Notes under the pieces: generated by a model
Told to the model about the DNA's origin: nothing
The model's input: only the letters and a program-made list of their open reading frames with translations
The model's database searches: none
Position numbers and translations under genes: made by a program
Shown: positions 47,105 through 59,619 of the stretch, one piece after another
How positions within the stretch are numbered: position 1 is the first letter of the stretch
How the letters are laid out: each line of letters opens with the position of its first letter
From: Siphonodentalium dalli
Lineage: Eukaryota > Mollusca > Scaphopoda > Gadilida > Siphonodentaliidae
Direction: 5' to 3'
NCBI GenBank assembly: GCA_032622095.1
Contig: CP136066.1
Coordinates: 51,184,911-51,248,910, forward strand
DNA: 64,000 bases

Positions 47105-49450
47105 TTTTTTAATTCGAGTCGACAAAAGTACGTTTTGTTTCAGATAAATGCGAAGTGGAAGCACTGTTCAGTTGTAGCTCGGATAAAACTTCTGAAAAAT
47201 AAATCGGCTACAACCTTAACTAGTTGTGTCTGGAATTACAATCTGGCTGACTTCGATACCATGAACGAAGATTTCTTGAGCTGGAATTATGACACACCAT
47301 TTGAATTGTCAGCTCATGCAGACAACTTGACTGCAAAAATTAAGAAGGTATGCAGTGAAAATATCCCCAATAAGATAATACAGATCCGAAAAGGTAGTCC
47401 CCAATGGCTTACGTGTAATGTACGGAAGCTGATGAGGCAAAGAAATCGATTACATAAGATAGCCAAACAGCAAAACACACCACAAGCATGGGCAAACTTT
47501 AGATCTAAACGTAATGAAACAACATCGGCTATTAGAAAAAGCAAACGCGATTATGACACCAATAATGAAAATACATTGAACAATCCATCAAATGACCAGT
47601 CTTCCTCGAGGAAAACCCTTCAAAAAGTAATATTTGCAACCCGTGATCGAACAATACCACTCTTAAACACAAACGGCGACTTCCTGATATCACCAACTGA
47701 AAAAGCAAATGCTTTCAACTCCTATTTCTGTAATATTTCATCAGTTGGTGACGTCGGGAAACGCCTACCAGTACTCGACCCCGATAACTCCATATCTACA
47801 TTAAGCGAAATAGAAATCACAGCCCCTGACATTTACAAAGCTTTAAAAGGTCTCAAAACTTCTAAGTCAAGTGGGCCCGACGGAATAAGTCCCAGAGTTT
47901 TGAAAAACTGCGCCGCTTCGCTCTGTGGTCCTCTTGAATTCTATTGTAGAATATTTACCGAAAACAGCTACTACCCACCCCAGTGGAAGCGTTCCCATGT
48001 TACACCCATATTCAAGAGCGGTGATCCCAGTCTTATATCAAACTATCGACCAATTTCCCTACTAAGCTGCATATCGAAGGTCTATGAAAATTGCATTTAT
48101 AAATATCTATGGGAATTTCTCGATGAAAACAAACTCTTATCATTTTACCAAGCTGGTGTTATGCGCAACGACTCAACAGTTTTCCAACTTACCGAAATAT
48201 ATGACAATATATGTCGATCACTAGATGACGGAAAAGAGGTCCGGTGTATATTCTGCGATATAAGTAAAGCAATCGATAAAGTCTGGCACCGTGGCCTCTT
48301 GAACAAACTGAAAAAATTGATATAAGAGGAAACTTGTATAACCTAATGAAATCGTATCTTGAATGCAGACAACAACAAGTTGTCATAGACGGCACACACT
48401 CAGAATTGCAAGATGTAACAGCCGGTGTCCCACAGTGGTTAATATTAGGCCCACTTCTGTTTTTAATTTATATTAATGATATAACCGAAAATATACGGTG
48501 CAACACTCGTCTATTTGCTGATGAAACCTCTATATTTCTTACTATCGAAAACCCCAATATGGCGCAAAATTAATCAACGATGACCTCGAAACTCTCATGC
48601 GTTGGGCATCATAATTGCTTGTAAGATTCAATCCCCTGAAAACGGAAGCTCTCTTAATATCCAGGAAAAAACACCAGTATATCATCCACACCTGACCATG
48701 AGAACCGCGACGATTGTTGAGGTTAACAGCCATAAACATCTGGGACCTACTTTCGACAACACGGGCTCATGGGGTATCCATATCAGATATATGCTTGACT
48801 TGACAAAGCATGGAGTCGAGTAAATCTAGTACGTAAACACAGATACATGCTAAGCAGAGTAACGCTTGAAAAAATATATTATACATTCATCCGACCAATA
48901 CTGGAATACGCCTCCCCTGTTTGGGATAACTGCCCTGATTATCTTAGTGAAGACATTGAAAAGGTTCAGTATGAAATGGCCCGAATAGTAACAGGTGCAA
49001 TCATCAGTACGAGCAACGTGCGTCTTTTATCAGAAACTGGCTGGGAACTCCTCTCCTCACGTCGTAGAAAACACAAACTATGCCAGTTTTTTAAAATGAT
49101 ACGCGGAACTGCCCCATCAATTTTAAGAAATTAGGTTCGACCAATCCAGGCAAATAATTATAGATATAACTTCAGATTTGAACATATAAGACTACCCACG
49201 AATATTAACCATGACTATTATATGGATTCGTTCTTACCAGCGACAATTACTGAATGGAACAAACTGCCGGAATCTACAAGGGGCAGCAGAACAATCGACG
49301 AATTCAAAAAGGAACTCAACAATAGAGACCTACGTGGTATGTGGAGATAATAGTGAAGTTTCCAACTTCAGGCGATGTCAGCTACCAATGCTCAAATCAT
49401 GCATGTGATCGCGATACGTTCTTGCACATCGATAACGATTGAGTTTATCT
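47105..49450 (+). mobile_element. 5'-truncated, inactivated LINE (RT and C-terminal domain)
   Basis: A 396-codon frame (47135-48325) covers the linker after the endonuclease ('SPQWLTCNVRKLMRQRNRLH') and the RT fingers/palm ('KSSGPDGISPRVLKN', 'NYRPISLLSCISKVYE', 'IFCDISKAIDKVWHRGLL'). After a frameshift at about 48320 it continues 'YLECRQQQVVIDG', 'GVPQWLILGPLLFLIYINDI' and 'RLFADETSIFL'. The FADD box is FADE (GAT 48520-48522, GAA 48523-48525), and QG of GVPQGS is QW. Further shifts lead to the thumb ('KHLGPTFDNTGSW'), 'LEKIYYTFIRPILEYASPVW' and the end 'FLPATITEWNKLPEST'. Jockey/CR1-group by motif. Inactive. Confidence 0.88.
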
Positions 49451-52400
49451 AATATCTACTCGTATACTAAAAGGTCTAGCGACGGACTCAATCAGATTAC
49501 TGTATATAGCTAACACTACCTGGCTTTTGAAGCTTGAAATTGAAAATATAAACCAGGGGATCGCCCGGAGCCTTGTTCAGATATTCTAGCTATACTATAT
49601 TCTTTTCCATTTCACCATGATACATGTATACCGCCGGTATAGGCTTGGCAGATGAATGTGGTTGGATAGTCTGCCGAAGCTAAACGGACGTTTTCTGACG
49701 TTTTCCATAAAAGTCTTCGTAAAATCAATCCTTGTATGGGTACTCTTGGTGATTGGAATGGAAAATCGACACAAAATTATCAGAAACCCCATTCTACCAT
49801 TCTGGCAAACATATTTGCAGGAAGAAATGTTGCTGATTGCCTCAAGCTTAGACTGCTTCTTGTCACCAGTTCATACTATTAAAGTACCGCTACATTTCCA
49901 CACGTGCATTACTATGACGACCAAGTTGGGATCTTGACAAATTTGAACTAGAACTCAAGCAATATATTTACTTGTATTGCAGCGATATTAGCATACTTAT
50001 GTATCACTACATGTATGTACAAATGTATATAATTAGTTTGTCTCATATAGAAGTAGCGTTTATGTTTATCTGGACCATAACACTATCGTTAGGTGGGGTG
50101 AATATAAAATGATTCCCGGAAATTACTCACATAAGCCTGCACAGTTGATGTCGAATCCGGTCCACGATTAAAATATACTAATAGTTTTTGTATTATTCAT
50201 GGAATAAATACTGTTTAAACTAAAGTATATCTGATCAAACTGGATTGATTTCCACGTGAACATGTATGGAGCTCTGCGTACAATAGCCTCACCATGACCG
50301 TGTTCTGCTGAAGTTAATCTATATATGCCACTTGGTTGGGGGATTATCAATATGCATGAATGCAGCATGCTATATACAATTTATGGGATATAGCCAGACT
50401 GATCTGATAACTCCTAGTCGAATAGAAATAAAACAGTTTGAGTCATTAGGATATATATGGATCAGCCTATATAATATGATCTGAAAGATGCCATTATTAT
50501 TATTATAGTGAACCATGGCCACCTTCGTAGTTACGCGTGCTAATTCAACTTCCTTCATTTCCACATTTCCTTTGGTTCATGATAACGTTATAACAAGAAT
50601 CAACATGGCACGTCATGAGCTGTTATTAACTCCAAATATTACTTCACATTATGTTGTAAGAAGTTAGTGGACTGCGTTGCCCCATAATGTCATTCAGTAT
50701 TAAGAATCTGGATTCCAGAGTATATTGGACATAATAAATCAAACTGATGACATAACACCGGAAGACCCATCACTACTAATAGACGTTTCACCGGTTTCCC
50801 ACCATGTGGTCGTACATTTTGTCAAAAACGCGGGAATTAGTATCATAATAAGTATCGCCTGTCTATTTTTGGCTCGTATCTATTGCGCTTACCATTCACA
50901 TTATTTCGTCATCTAAGCTGCATGGTTGGATATGCAAAGAAGTTGCGCAATTTCGATAAACTTCAAAATAATCGCTAATCAAGTGCGACCGACAGCACAG
51001 TCATAACCATTGTCCATAACCACTTTCCTATTAAACTGATGTACAAACGTAATGCATTGTCTCAGTAAACTGTTCACATGCCTAAATCATAGAAATCAAT
51101 ATGGGATATTAGTTTGCTGTATACTATCAATGGTCCATACCAGCCTACCGTGTGCATGCCAAGCCACCTTTCGTATATTGGGCGAATCACTTTGTGTGGC
51201 TACGACCAATTAACTGAACACGAGGGAAGCCAAGAACCAGACATACCACTTCGCCCGTTTGTGGGGATCTAGCCTGGTGTATGACAATGTTCATTTCAAC
51301 TGAATAACATGTCCTGTGGGGTCACTAACTTATATTAACTTTTAAAAACTCCACATTTGCAATGAAAGTGGTTGGACAACTTTGGTGAAAACAATCATCC
51401 AGATTTCAGAACCTGGTATTAACAATAAATCACTTTAAGCTTGATACGGGACACTGCCGCATATACGGATATATTACCCACGTATGGGTGTCTATTCTAT
51501 TTTGATATGTTGTGGTTATCAATACGATTGAAACCTGCTAAGGTCAGCTAAACGAGGTTCAAATGGTGTTACCATGCACATTTAATTAAAGGTTACAGCG
51601 CAACTAACAGTGAGACAAGCTGCCAAATGACAGCCATAGCATTAATTCTACCATTGTTTGTGTTTTATAAACAAGGATGTGTTGTTTCTTGCTTGCCAAG
51701 ATTAATTGTATAGCTGAGAAGTACAATCCCACTTCATAGCTATCACAATAAACAATGGCGTATTGCTAACTGCTGTGATATACTATATGCATTTGCTACA
51801 TATATTTCACGACAAGAACTAACACTAACGATTAACTGCATCATCAATTACCATTTGATATGGTAACCACCATTACTTCTCACTTAGTACTTTGGCTTAG
51901 AATATAGCACATAAGTCTAGACATTGGAATAGTAACGCTTGCCCACCCCAAGCTAAGATGGCGGTCTACGATACTTTCTAATTTCACATAGTGAGTTGGA
52001 TTTTCTCTTCAACACCCTCCTCACTTAATATCAGGACATTTGAAGAAATGCCGCGTATGCCGTATAGGACATCGCTAATTTGTATAAGAAATTAAAGCTA
52101 TGCGCATATAATTAAAATTAGCCGATTAACCTAATGCCCCATGATGGAATGCCAGGGCGACATTTGACTGCCATTTTGGTAGCCATCTTGGATGAAATTG
52201 AACAGTTTTGTTGAAGTGTGATAATAATTCCGTATGTGGCACGAATACTTCTTTCCCATCACTGAATGTCTCTCATTTCTTTAAATCTATTGCTACAATA
52301 TCGGAATTAATTTTTTACAAGATGCTATAATTCGATTGTCTAAAGTGGATTTTTGACAGATCGAACAACGTTTTGTACAATACAATTGGCCACCACATTT

Positions 52401-52940
52401 CTGAAGCAATAATTAAACACAGAATTGTCAAAATTCGCAGTCGATACCAAACGGAAGGTCATTTACATGAGATTCTTGAAAATCGCAAAATTGTTGATTT
52501 TTTAGTGCCATTTTGGCAGCCATCTTTCACTGGAATAACATTTTCCCGTGAAATTGGGTTCTGTACTTCGAGAACTACTATTGATGAATTGCCCTAACTG
52601 AAAAGAATGTATAACAATTAAGAAATATGCCCTGAATTCGTCAGTTCTTATGACAACCCTACATCTGAACTGAACTGACAATGACGTCATCTTTGTGACG
52701 TCATAATTCTCTCCAGTCGCGGACCCATGAAGTCTAACAAACGTTTTCCGACAATGTAAGTGATACCCTATCATAATATCATAGTCTCTATATTTGTTCA
52801 AAAAATTCCCACGAAAGTACATAAGCAACTCTACTATTTGAGTAGAATAGAATGTTGCGCATGCGTGAAATTGTTAGTACAATGGGGGTGGCAGGCTTAC
52901 TAATGGCTGGCGCAAGGGTTGAGTGGATTTAGGTGTGGAT
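49451..52940. other. about 3.5 kb without a supported gene
   Basis: Only short frames. Near 52160-52200 and 52500-52530 phrases such as 'gccattttggtagccatctt' echo the monomers of the 32-38 kb elements, so there may be old fragments of that family. A 108-codon minus-strand frame at 52502-52828 has no domain. Confidence 0.4.
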
Positions 52941-52949
52941 TTCAATTAT

Positions 52950-53880
52950 ATGTATTCGTACATGCTCTGGTGTTTGTCCTCAGGGCGGTCCTGAGAAGTG
53001 CTACATAATTGTGAGATAAACCAGTAATATTAAGCCTCGGTGGGGGAGGGGATTCGATCATACGCTGGGTTTCGCGCAGGAAGTTTGCGATATTGGTTAT
53101 GTTTTTAGATTCGTTATCGTAATTTGTGTGTGTTTGGCCGAGTATAATAGAAATGTTTCTGATATTGTTTTTCTAATATCGACAAGACTCTGACATTTCA
53201 GTAAAATATTATATTCGCTACCTAGCTCCTGGTTGCATAATGTGCATTTTTCTGTCGGAATAGCTGTTTTTTGTACCATGATCCGATTTCAAAGGGTAGT
53301 CTGTGACTTCTGGTTTTAAATTTAGTTAGGCGCGCGATTGCTGCTTGATTTTTATTGGTGAAACATTTCTCTCTCTCATCGTTGATGATATACTTCACAT
53401 CCATTCTTGAAGGTATGAATCATATATATCAATCGTTCAATCAATTGAGATATTTGCTCTCGGGTACTGACTGATTTATCCATAAGTTTGACAGACCGCG
53501 CTAAGTCAGCGAATCGTGTGTTTGATCCATTTGATTTTTGCTTTGGCGTCCGTGAACTTTGTCTACATGATGTTGTATAGAGTCTATAGGAGTCGTCCAC
53601 TTGGCATATTCATGATTTCCCCCAGTAATTAAGGTATTTAAGTTTTATTGCTAATGATTTTGGATACATGCCAGTTTCTCCATATACAAACGGGGTTGGG
53701 GAAGTTTAGAAACCAGATTTCTAGTTTTTCAAAGCATGTGGTGCTTTCAGTCCCGGTGCTGTCGATTTCTCATATACTACAAGGACGCTGTCATATGAAA
53801 GCTTGTATTTGCGAGTGTTATTCAAAAGAGCATACATTTCTTGTTTTGCATCTCGTGTTGATATCTTTATTAAATGTGGC
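52950..53880 (-). mobile_element. C-terminal fragment of a LINE ORF2
   Basis: Minus-strand frames, with frame changes, give 'VYGETGMYPKSLAIKLKYLN' (about 53700-53640), a mid region, 'QAAIARLTKFKTRSHRLPFE' (about 53340-53280) and the cysteine/histidine-type end 'KCTLCNQELGSEYNILLKCQ' (about 53245-53185). This order (GE.G.YP, A.LR..SH.L..E, C..C...E.E.H.L..C) is the C-terminus of L1/RTE-like LINE ORF2 and parallels the LINE at 2.3-4.8 kb. No RT catalytic part is present. Confidence 0.75.
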
Positions 53881-54189
53881 ATTTCTTATGATCCATGTTT
53901 ATAGGTAATTTGAAAGTTTTGATTATTTAAGTTTGTTCTAAGTTATCTAAACTGTGATTATTTCGCCCAACGGGTGATATAATACCGTAAAACTTCGCTT
54001 TCCCTGTGTCAATAAATTTCATATGGGAATATCGCAGTAATGGTTAGCCCGAAATTATTATTGCTTTTCTTGTTATAGTATGGAATCGTATTAATCCAGC
54101 CCCGAATCCATAATACCAGCCCAAATATATTGACGGGTTGTCATGACTAAAAACCACCCGGAGAAGCTAGGATCCGGATCAGAACAGAC

Positions 54190-54900
54190 CGGCCACATGG
54201 TGTTTAGACGGGATTTTCGAGACCAGAACAGTGCGGTATCTCATGAAACCTATACACGCACTGTTGGGGGCGCGGGCACACATAAATGGCGATATTAACC
54301 TCTAACTTGCCAGAATTTCAATATGATATCTGCATTGACATTTCTTGCAGACGGGACACCCATGTCGCCATCGTACCCCTAAGAAATCCACACATATATG
54401 TAGCGAAACTACCATCGACTACGTTCCACATAAACAAGTGGGAATCGCCAACCAAAGCCTTGGCAGGTATCTTAACACTCGAAATGCCGACATCACGGTA
54501 TGTTTGACGCGATAAAGCTAAACACACAGAACCGCCACTGGGCCGTCTGGTGTGATTTTAGTGGCCAGAACATTGGGATGGGTTCACATGAAAACCAAAC
54601 CACGCACGGACGGGGGTTGCGGCCGCACAGAAGTGCCGCTATTAACCCTAGCATGCCAGAGTTTCAATATTGTATCAATTGTACCTCCAAGAACTTCACA
54701 CATATATAGCGGAACTAACGTCGACTAGATTAGCAAAGAAATAATGAATATTGCCCAACAAAGCGAACAGCTCGAACCACCCATGTGGTGTCTAATTAGG
54801 ATGGTTTTAATGGCCAGAACAGTGCTTGTGTCTCACGAAAACCCATGCACGCCATTCCTTGTATGGAAGTTAATTTTAATGTACACTCAGCCTTGTATGG
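54190..54900. repeat. 2.3 diverged tandem units of about 250-340 bp
   Basis: Units begin near 54190, 54530 and 54780 with '(c/g)atg(t)ggtgt...gatttt..tggccagaacagtg', then 'tctca(t/c)gaaa', 'cacgca...gggg', 'gcgatattaac/gccgctattaac', 'gccagaatttcaatat' and 'cacacatatat.tagcg.aact'. Short frames across them on both strands are not credible genes. Confidence 0.65.
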
Positions 54901-56624
54901 ACGTGACGATATAGAAGGTTGGGTGTGCGTACTTACTGTGCATGGGGACACTATCGTGTGTTTGAAAACGCAACGTGCATATTTTCCCGGCTTATCACAT
55001 GTAGGGACGCGGTGAACACTTCATGTGCATGTTATCAAGACATGTCGTGTTCTGATTTTTTGCCGAGAATTAGACTTCCGTCAAGTAGAGCGTCCAAGTC
55101 TTATTGTTTGTGTTGTGTATATTAGCTCAGCAAAGGAATTAGCCCTACGTGTGTCCCAGTTCTGGATTACAGTGTTTCTTGGCTTACGTTTTGTTTGGGT
55201 CGTCGCGCTTGATCAACCATCGTATTTAGCAGTTATGTGCGGTATAGCGCGATATTGATGTCGAAGGTCAAGAGGGCGTGGACGTCAGGTAATAGACTAA
55301 CATAGTAATAGATTAACCTGGACATTTACAATATCGTCAACGAAATGTTAAGAGCTAATTTATAACGACCCCGCCGAGCTTGAATCATGTATAGGTAACG
55401 GGCGGGCGTACGTACGTGTGCTTGTGTGCAACACATAATTGACAATATATAGTGAATGTACTTGTATCTGTCGAGTATACATTCATCGCTGATTCTAGAG
55501 AAATTGGAGACCGGTCGAGGGACAGAGATGTGTCATAGACATACTGCGACATTCTTTTATTCTGACCCCCTACGTTGATCCCATTTATACCCTTCGAGTG
55601 TCGCACCGTAATTTCTGCGCATAATATTTTTTTGGAAAGATGTACCGAACGCATGGACGTAATATTATGATACAATACAACCAACAAGTACTTGTGATTT
55701 TCATTTCTTCCTCCAAGTTTATATATTAAACAATGCTAACGCGTGGACGACCGTGCAAGCAAGTTAGCAAATGGGAAAACAAAATGAATTATACATATGC
55801 CGAGGATTGGTGGACCGAGATGTTCAGTTGCATTTCTGTCATGTCACAGATAAAAAACTAAAATGTTTCCTATATAGAGTTAACACGCGAATTATATGTA
55901 CGAAACGGCTCTTAAAAAAAATCAAAATTACACATGTTCTCAGCCTGTTCTCGTGAAAATAAGATCAATACGGGCTTATTTTGAATGTATCGAATTGTTC
56001 TGCAAACAACCAAAAAACGAAGATATGCATTGAAAAAATGTTTTATTATTAATTTATAGGAATCTTATATTTATCAATGAAGAACCAATACGCTGTTATT
56101 TTGTTAATGAACTGTTTCTTATCAGGTATGGAATATCACTATTTGATATTTAAAAATAAATAAATTACGACTCGTTCATCAGTTGACTGAGCTTATATTG
56201 GAAAAATATAGGACTCACCCTAATAAAAGATAGTTTCCTCAGGAAATGACTAGTAGTTTTTCCTTCTTTGACGATGGTGGTTTTTGATTTGGCCTGTAAA
56301 TAACAATAACCACGCGTATATAGTGAGATGACGACTGGGTATACCAAGGTACTTCTACCACGGTCATTAACTGTGTGGTCTTTATATCATTACGATGTCA
56401 GCGATCCATATATCCATTACCGCAAAACAATGTTAGGACGCCGATTCCAGACTAACTAAAGATGCACAAGCAATTCAGCAGCATACACTTGTACTGCTCT
56501 TGTGCACCAAAATTAATGCGACCAAACAAATGGGACAATTGATTGGCGGTTTGATGGTCAGATGTAAAAAAGAAGACCAGCTTTTGTAGAAAGAGTGTAT
56601 GCTTTCAATGAACAACACTGCTGA
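54901..56624. other. no supported gene
   Basis: Short frames only; no domain, element end or RNA gene recognised. Confidence 0.45.
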
Positions 56625-56739
56625 TACTCACGAGGTCGGGTTTATGGTGAGTGCAAATCAATAACAATACCTTGGACCCGGTGCCCATGCTCTTGTAATT
56701 CTCTTATATATTGGAGTCGACCATAGAGAATGCATTGGC

Positions 56740-57090
56740 TTAATAATGTTTTACCATATTTTCTTACATTCTTTAACAATTTTGGTATTTTTTTTAATAA
56801 TATTTTCTTACATTCTTTATCAATTTTTATAATTTTTTCTTACATTCGTTAAATATTTTAATAATTTTTTATCATTATTACATACATTCTTTAACAAGTT
56901 GTCATGTTTTAACATATGTTTTTCTTACATTCTTTAACAATTTTTGATAACATCAAATATTATCAATTTTTATAATTGTTTTTTACATTCGTTAAAAATG
57001 TTATCATTTGTTATCATTATTTCATACATTCTTTACCAAGTTGTCATTTTTTCTTACATTCTTTAACAATTATAATAAATAATATAAAAT
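56740..57090. repeat. AT-rich minisatellite 'tttttcttacattctttaacaa', unit 1
   Basis: Irregular repeats of about 25-35 bp built on 'ttcttacattctttaacaat' plus variable T/A spacers. Similar arrays are at 57545-57900 and, as a single unit, at 59470-59510, always next to a copy of the 69-bp palindrome. Confidence 0.85.
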
Positions 57091-57097
57091 TTGTTAT

Positions 57098-57166
57098 GCC
57101 AATGCATTCTCTTATATATGTCAGGCGACCTATGGTCGACGCGCATATATAAGAGAATGCATTGGC
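57098..57166. repeat. 69-bp palindrome, copy A
   Basis: 33-nt arms around a 3-nt centre; ends gccaatgcattctctta ... taagagaatgcattggc. A few arm mismatches (gtcagg against gcgcgt near the centre). Confidence 0.9.
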
Positions 57167-57544
57167 ATAGGGTTTTCGAAAAATTTCACGAAGCTCCCGT
57201 CATGAAAGGGTTAAGAGATATGTTCATTACTTTGGACCCGGTGCTCATGCTCTCAATGACTTGGCCATTTCCGATTTGCTCGGAAATAAACTCTTCCATA
57301 AGTATAAACCATATTCGCGCAGTGCTACACTATACGGTCTAGGTAAAAAGGTGATGACCTTGCTGACGCATTGATTGAATGGAACAGAATGTATACACTG
57401 CATGGCTGTATCAATAGTGATGATACTCACGAGGTCGGGTTTATGGTGAGTGCAAATCAATAACAATACCTTGGACGCGGTGCCCACGCTCTTCTAATTC
57501 TCTTATATATAGGAGTCGACCATAGATAATGCATATTGGCTTAA

Positions 57545-57900
57545 CATTTGTTTTTACCATTTTTATACATTTCTCTTACATTCTTTAACAATTTTTATAA
57601 TTTTTTATAATTTTTTCTTACAATCTTTAACAATTTCTATAAAAAAAAATTATAATGTTTTCTTACATTCTATAACAATTTTATCATTTTTCTGATATTC
57701 TTTAACAATTATATAATTATTTTATCATTTTTTTCTTACATTCTTTAAAAATGTTTGATAATTTTTTCTTACATTCATTATCAATTTTTATCATTTTTTC
57801 TTACATTCGTTGACAATTTTTATCATTTTGTTTATCATTATTTCATACATTCTTTAACAAGTTGTCATCATTTTTTCTTACACCCTTTAACAATTATAAT
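57545..57900. repeat. AT-rich minisatellite, unit 2
   Basis: Same 'ttcttacattctttaacaat' motif as at 56740-57090. The longest open frame of the area (57755-58165) starts inside it, so its N-terminal half is repeat-derived. Confidence 0.85.
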
Positions 57901-57921
57901 AAATAATATAAAATTTGTTAG

Positions 57922-57990
57922 GCCAATGCATTCTCTTGTATATGAGAGGCGACCTATGGTCGACTCGCATATTTTAGAGAATGCATTGGC
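57922..57990. repeat. 69-bp palindrome, copy B
   Basis: Same length and ends as copy A. Mismatches between the arms near positions 16-24 (ttgtatatgaga against tcgcatatttta). Confidence 0.9.
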
Positions 57991-58360
57991 ACAGGGTTTT
58001 CTCAAAATTTCAGGAAGCTCCCGTTATGAAAGGGTTAAGAGATCTGTTCATTACTTTGGACCCGGTGCTCATGCTCTAAATGACTTGGCCATTTCCGATT
58101 TGCTCGGAAATAAACTCTTCCATAAGTATAAACATATTCGCGCTATGCTTCACTACATGGACTAGGTAATAAGGCGATGAACTAGCTAACGCATTGATTG
58201 AATGGAACATAATGTATTCACTGCATGGTTGTATCAAACTTGATCATGAATAAATAGTAATTGAAATAAATTGTAATGAATAGTAATACTTAGTTGAAGT
58301 TTAACAACAGACGAGTCTCCCAGTCAACAGACGTATTTCCCAGTAATATGCACATGACCA

Positions 58361-58470
58361 ATCACGTGTCCGGCTGTTCCGGTTTGTATTTATGGAAGAG
58401 GTTATTTCCGAGTGAAGCGGAAATGGCCGAGTCGTGGAAAATGCTACACTTGTGTTCCAAATAAAATATT
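58361..58470 (-). repeat. inverted partial copy of the duplicated segment
   Basis: The reverse complement of about 58390-58440 ('cggccatttccgcttcactcg' region) matches 58083-58135 and 57255-57310. In the same frame it would read 'AISASLGNNLFHKYK', close to 'AISDLLGNKLFHKYK' of the direct units. So a third, inverted copy of this segment exists. Confidence 0.65.
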
Positions 58471-59228
58471 CAGTCGCGAGTAAATTGTGCATGAAGGTTG
58501 GAAATCTATAACGGTTTTAATAAACACGCAGGAAGGTTCGTTGCAAAATTCTAGTGATTCAATACTCCCAAATAGGAGATCTATGGCACGACCAAATGTG
58601 TATGGATTACATGCATCTTTTCGTATAAATTAAGAATACTGTATGAGGTATAAGTGTCTCCTATTACAAATGAGGGAGATAGTATATTATCCACTCTACT
58701 CACCGAGGGGCTGACATCAGTGCGGGGTATTTATAAATATGTAAATGTTATATGTATACTACAGTATATAACAGAATACGCATTCATACTTGTGTTGTGA
58801 TGATGCGTGTGGTGGGAACATAACTGTATTCCTTCTGTTTATTATGTATATAATTATGTTCTATAGTTTTGCCTGTTTCATGTTAAGTTATGAATTGGCA
58901 ATAATATATAAAAGATCCCTGATAACCGTTTCATATTACATTTTTTCATCTATACACATGTGTCAAGATACACGTGTAATGATTGTAAGTCATTGTTAGT
59001 ATTTATTATAATAGAGGATCAAATTAATATAACCACTTACATGCACACATAAAATGAAACATATTTTAGTTAGTATACTGTATAATACTTCAGAGGTTAT
59101 GTAAAGGGGGGGGGGGCATAAGTATGAAAAGGACAACTAACAACTAAATTTGTATTAAGCAATAATGCGATGGTCAACAATTGGGTTTTGTGTAACTATA
59201 TTCATGTTGTGTGAAGTTATACGGGGAA
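58471..59228. other. no supported gene
   Basis: AT-rich; a G11 run at about 59106-59116. Short frames only. Confidence 0.45.
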
Positions 59229-59381
59229 TTAACCCTTTACCCAACAAACCGACCAAAACCGGCCAAATAAAGCTTCAACAGCATAAAATATCTTCGGTCT
59301 GTCTCAATAGAACCATCCAAATATGGATATCATTGGAATCGGCTCCTTGACCACATTGTGATAGTTACAGTTATGCCCTGT

Positions 59382-59450
59382 GCCAATGCATTCTCTTATA
59401 TATGCGAGTCGACCATAGGTCGCCTCGCATATATAAGAGAATGCATTGGC
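59382..59450. repeat. 69-bp palindrome, copy C
   Basis: 33-nt arms with one mismatch and the centre 'ata'. It is the exact reverse complement of copy D over all 69 bases. Confidence 0.95.
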
Positions 59451-59520
59451 CTAAAAAAAATCTTTTTTTTACCATTTTTTCTTACATTCTTTAACAATTT
59501 TATAATTTTTAATGTGTTAA

Positions 59521-59589
59521 GCCAATGCATTCTCTTATATATGCGAGGCGACCTATGGTCGACTCGCATATATAAGAGAATGCATTGGC
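59521..59589. repeat. 69-bp palindrome, copy D
   Basis: 33-nt arms with one mismatch (gaggcgacc against gagtcgacc) and the centre 'tat'. It is the exact reverse complement of copy C. Confidence 0.95.
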
Positions 59590-59619
59590 ACAGGGCCGTT
59601 CTGTTGGGTAAAGGGTTAA

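Larger units (their letters stand above)
56625..58245 (+). repeat. 0.8-kb tandem duplication (two units)
   Basis: Unit 1 (about 56630-57420) and unit 2 (about 57421-58245) share the same order of parts. These are 'gatactcacgaggtcgggtt' ... 'ccttggac(c/g)cggtgccca'; a deleted version of the palindrome; an AT-rich minisatellite; a complete 69-bp palindrome; and a segment starting 'gggttttc' that reads 'RYERVKRSVHYFGPGAHALN' and 'DLAISDLLGNKLFHKYK' in unit 2. The spacing between equivalent points is 790-825 bp. The coding-like segment is preserved well enough between units to be notable, but unit 1 has indels. Confidence 0.85.
59229..59619. mobile_element. 391-bp foldback containing two opposed 69-bp palindromes
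   Basis: Outer arms ttaaccctttacccaaca (59229-59246) and tgttgggtaaagggttaa (59602-59619) are perfect inverted repeats. Inside, ccctgtgccaatgc is inverted as gcattggcacaggg. Palindromes C and D lie within, in opposite orientation. This nested symmetry suggests a MITE-like unit. Confidence 0.7.

Noticed and set aside
57755-58165. 136-codon open frame
   Set aside because: The first half is the AT-rich minisatellite and the 69-bp palindrome. Only the C-terminal part has any protein-like conservation, so it is not accepted as one gene.
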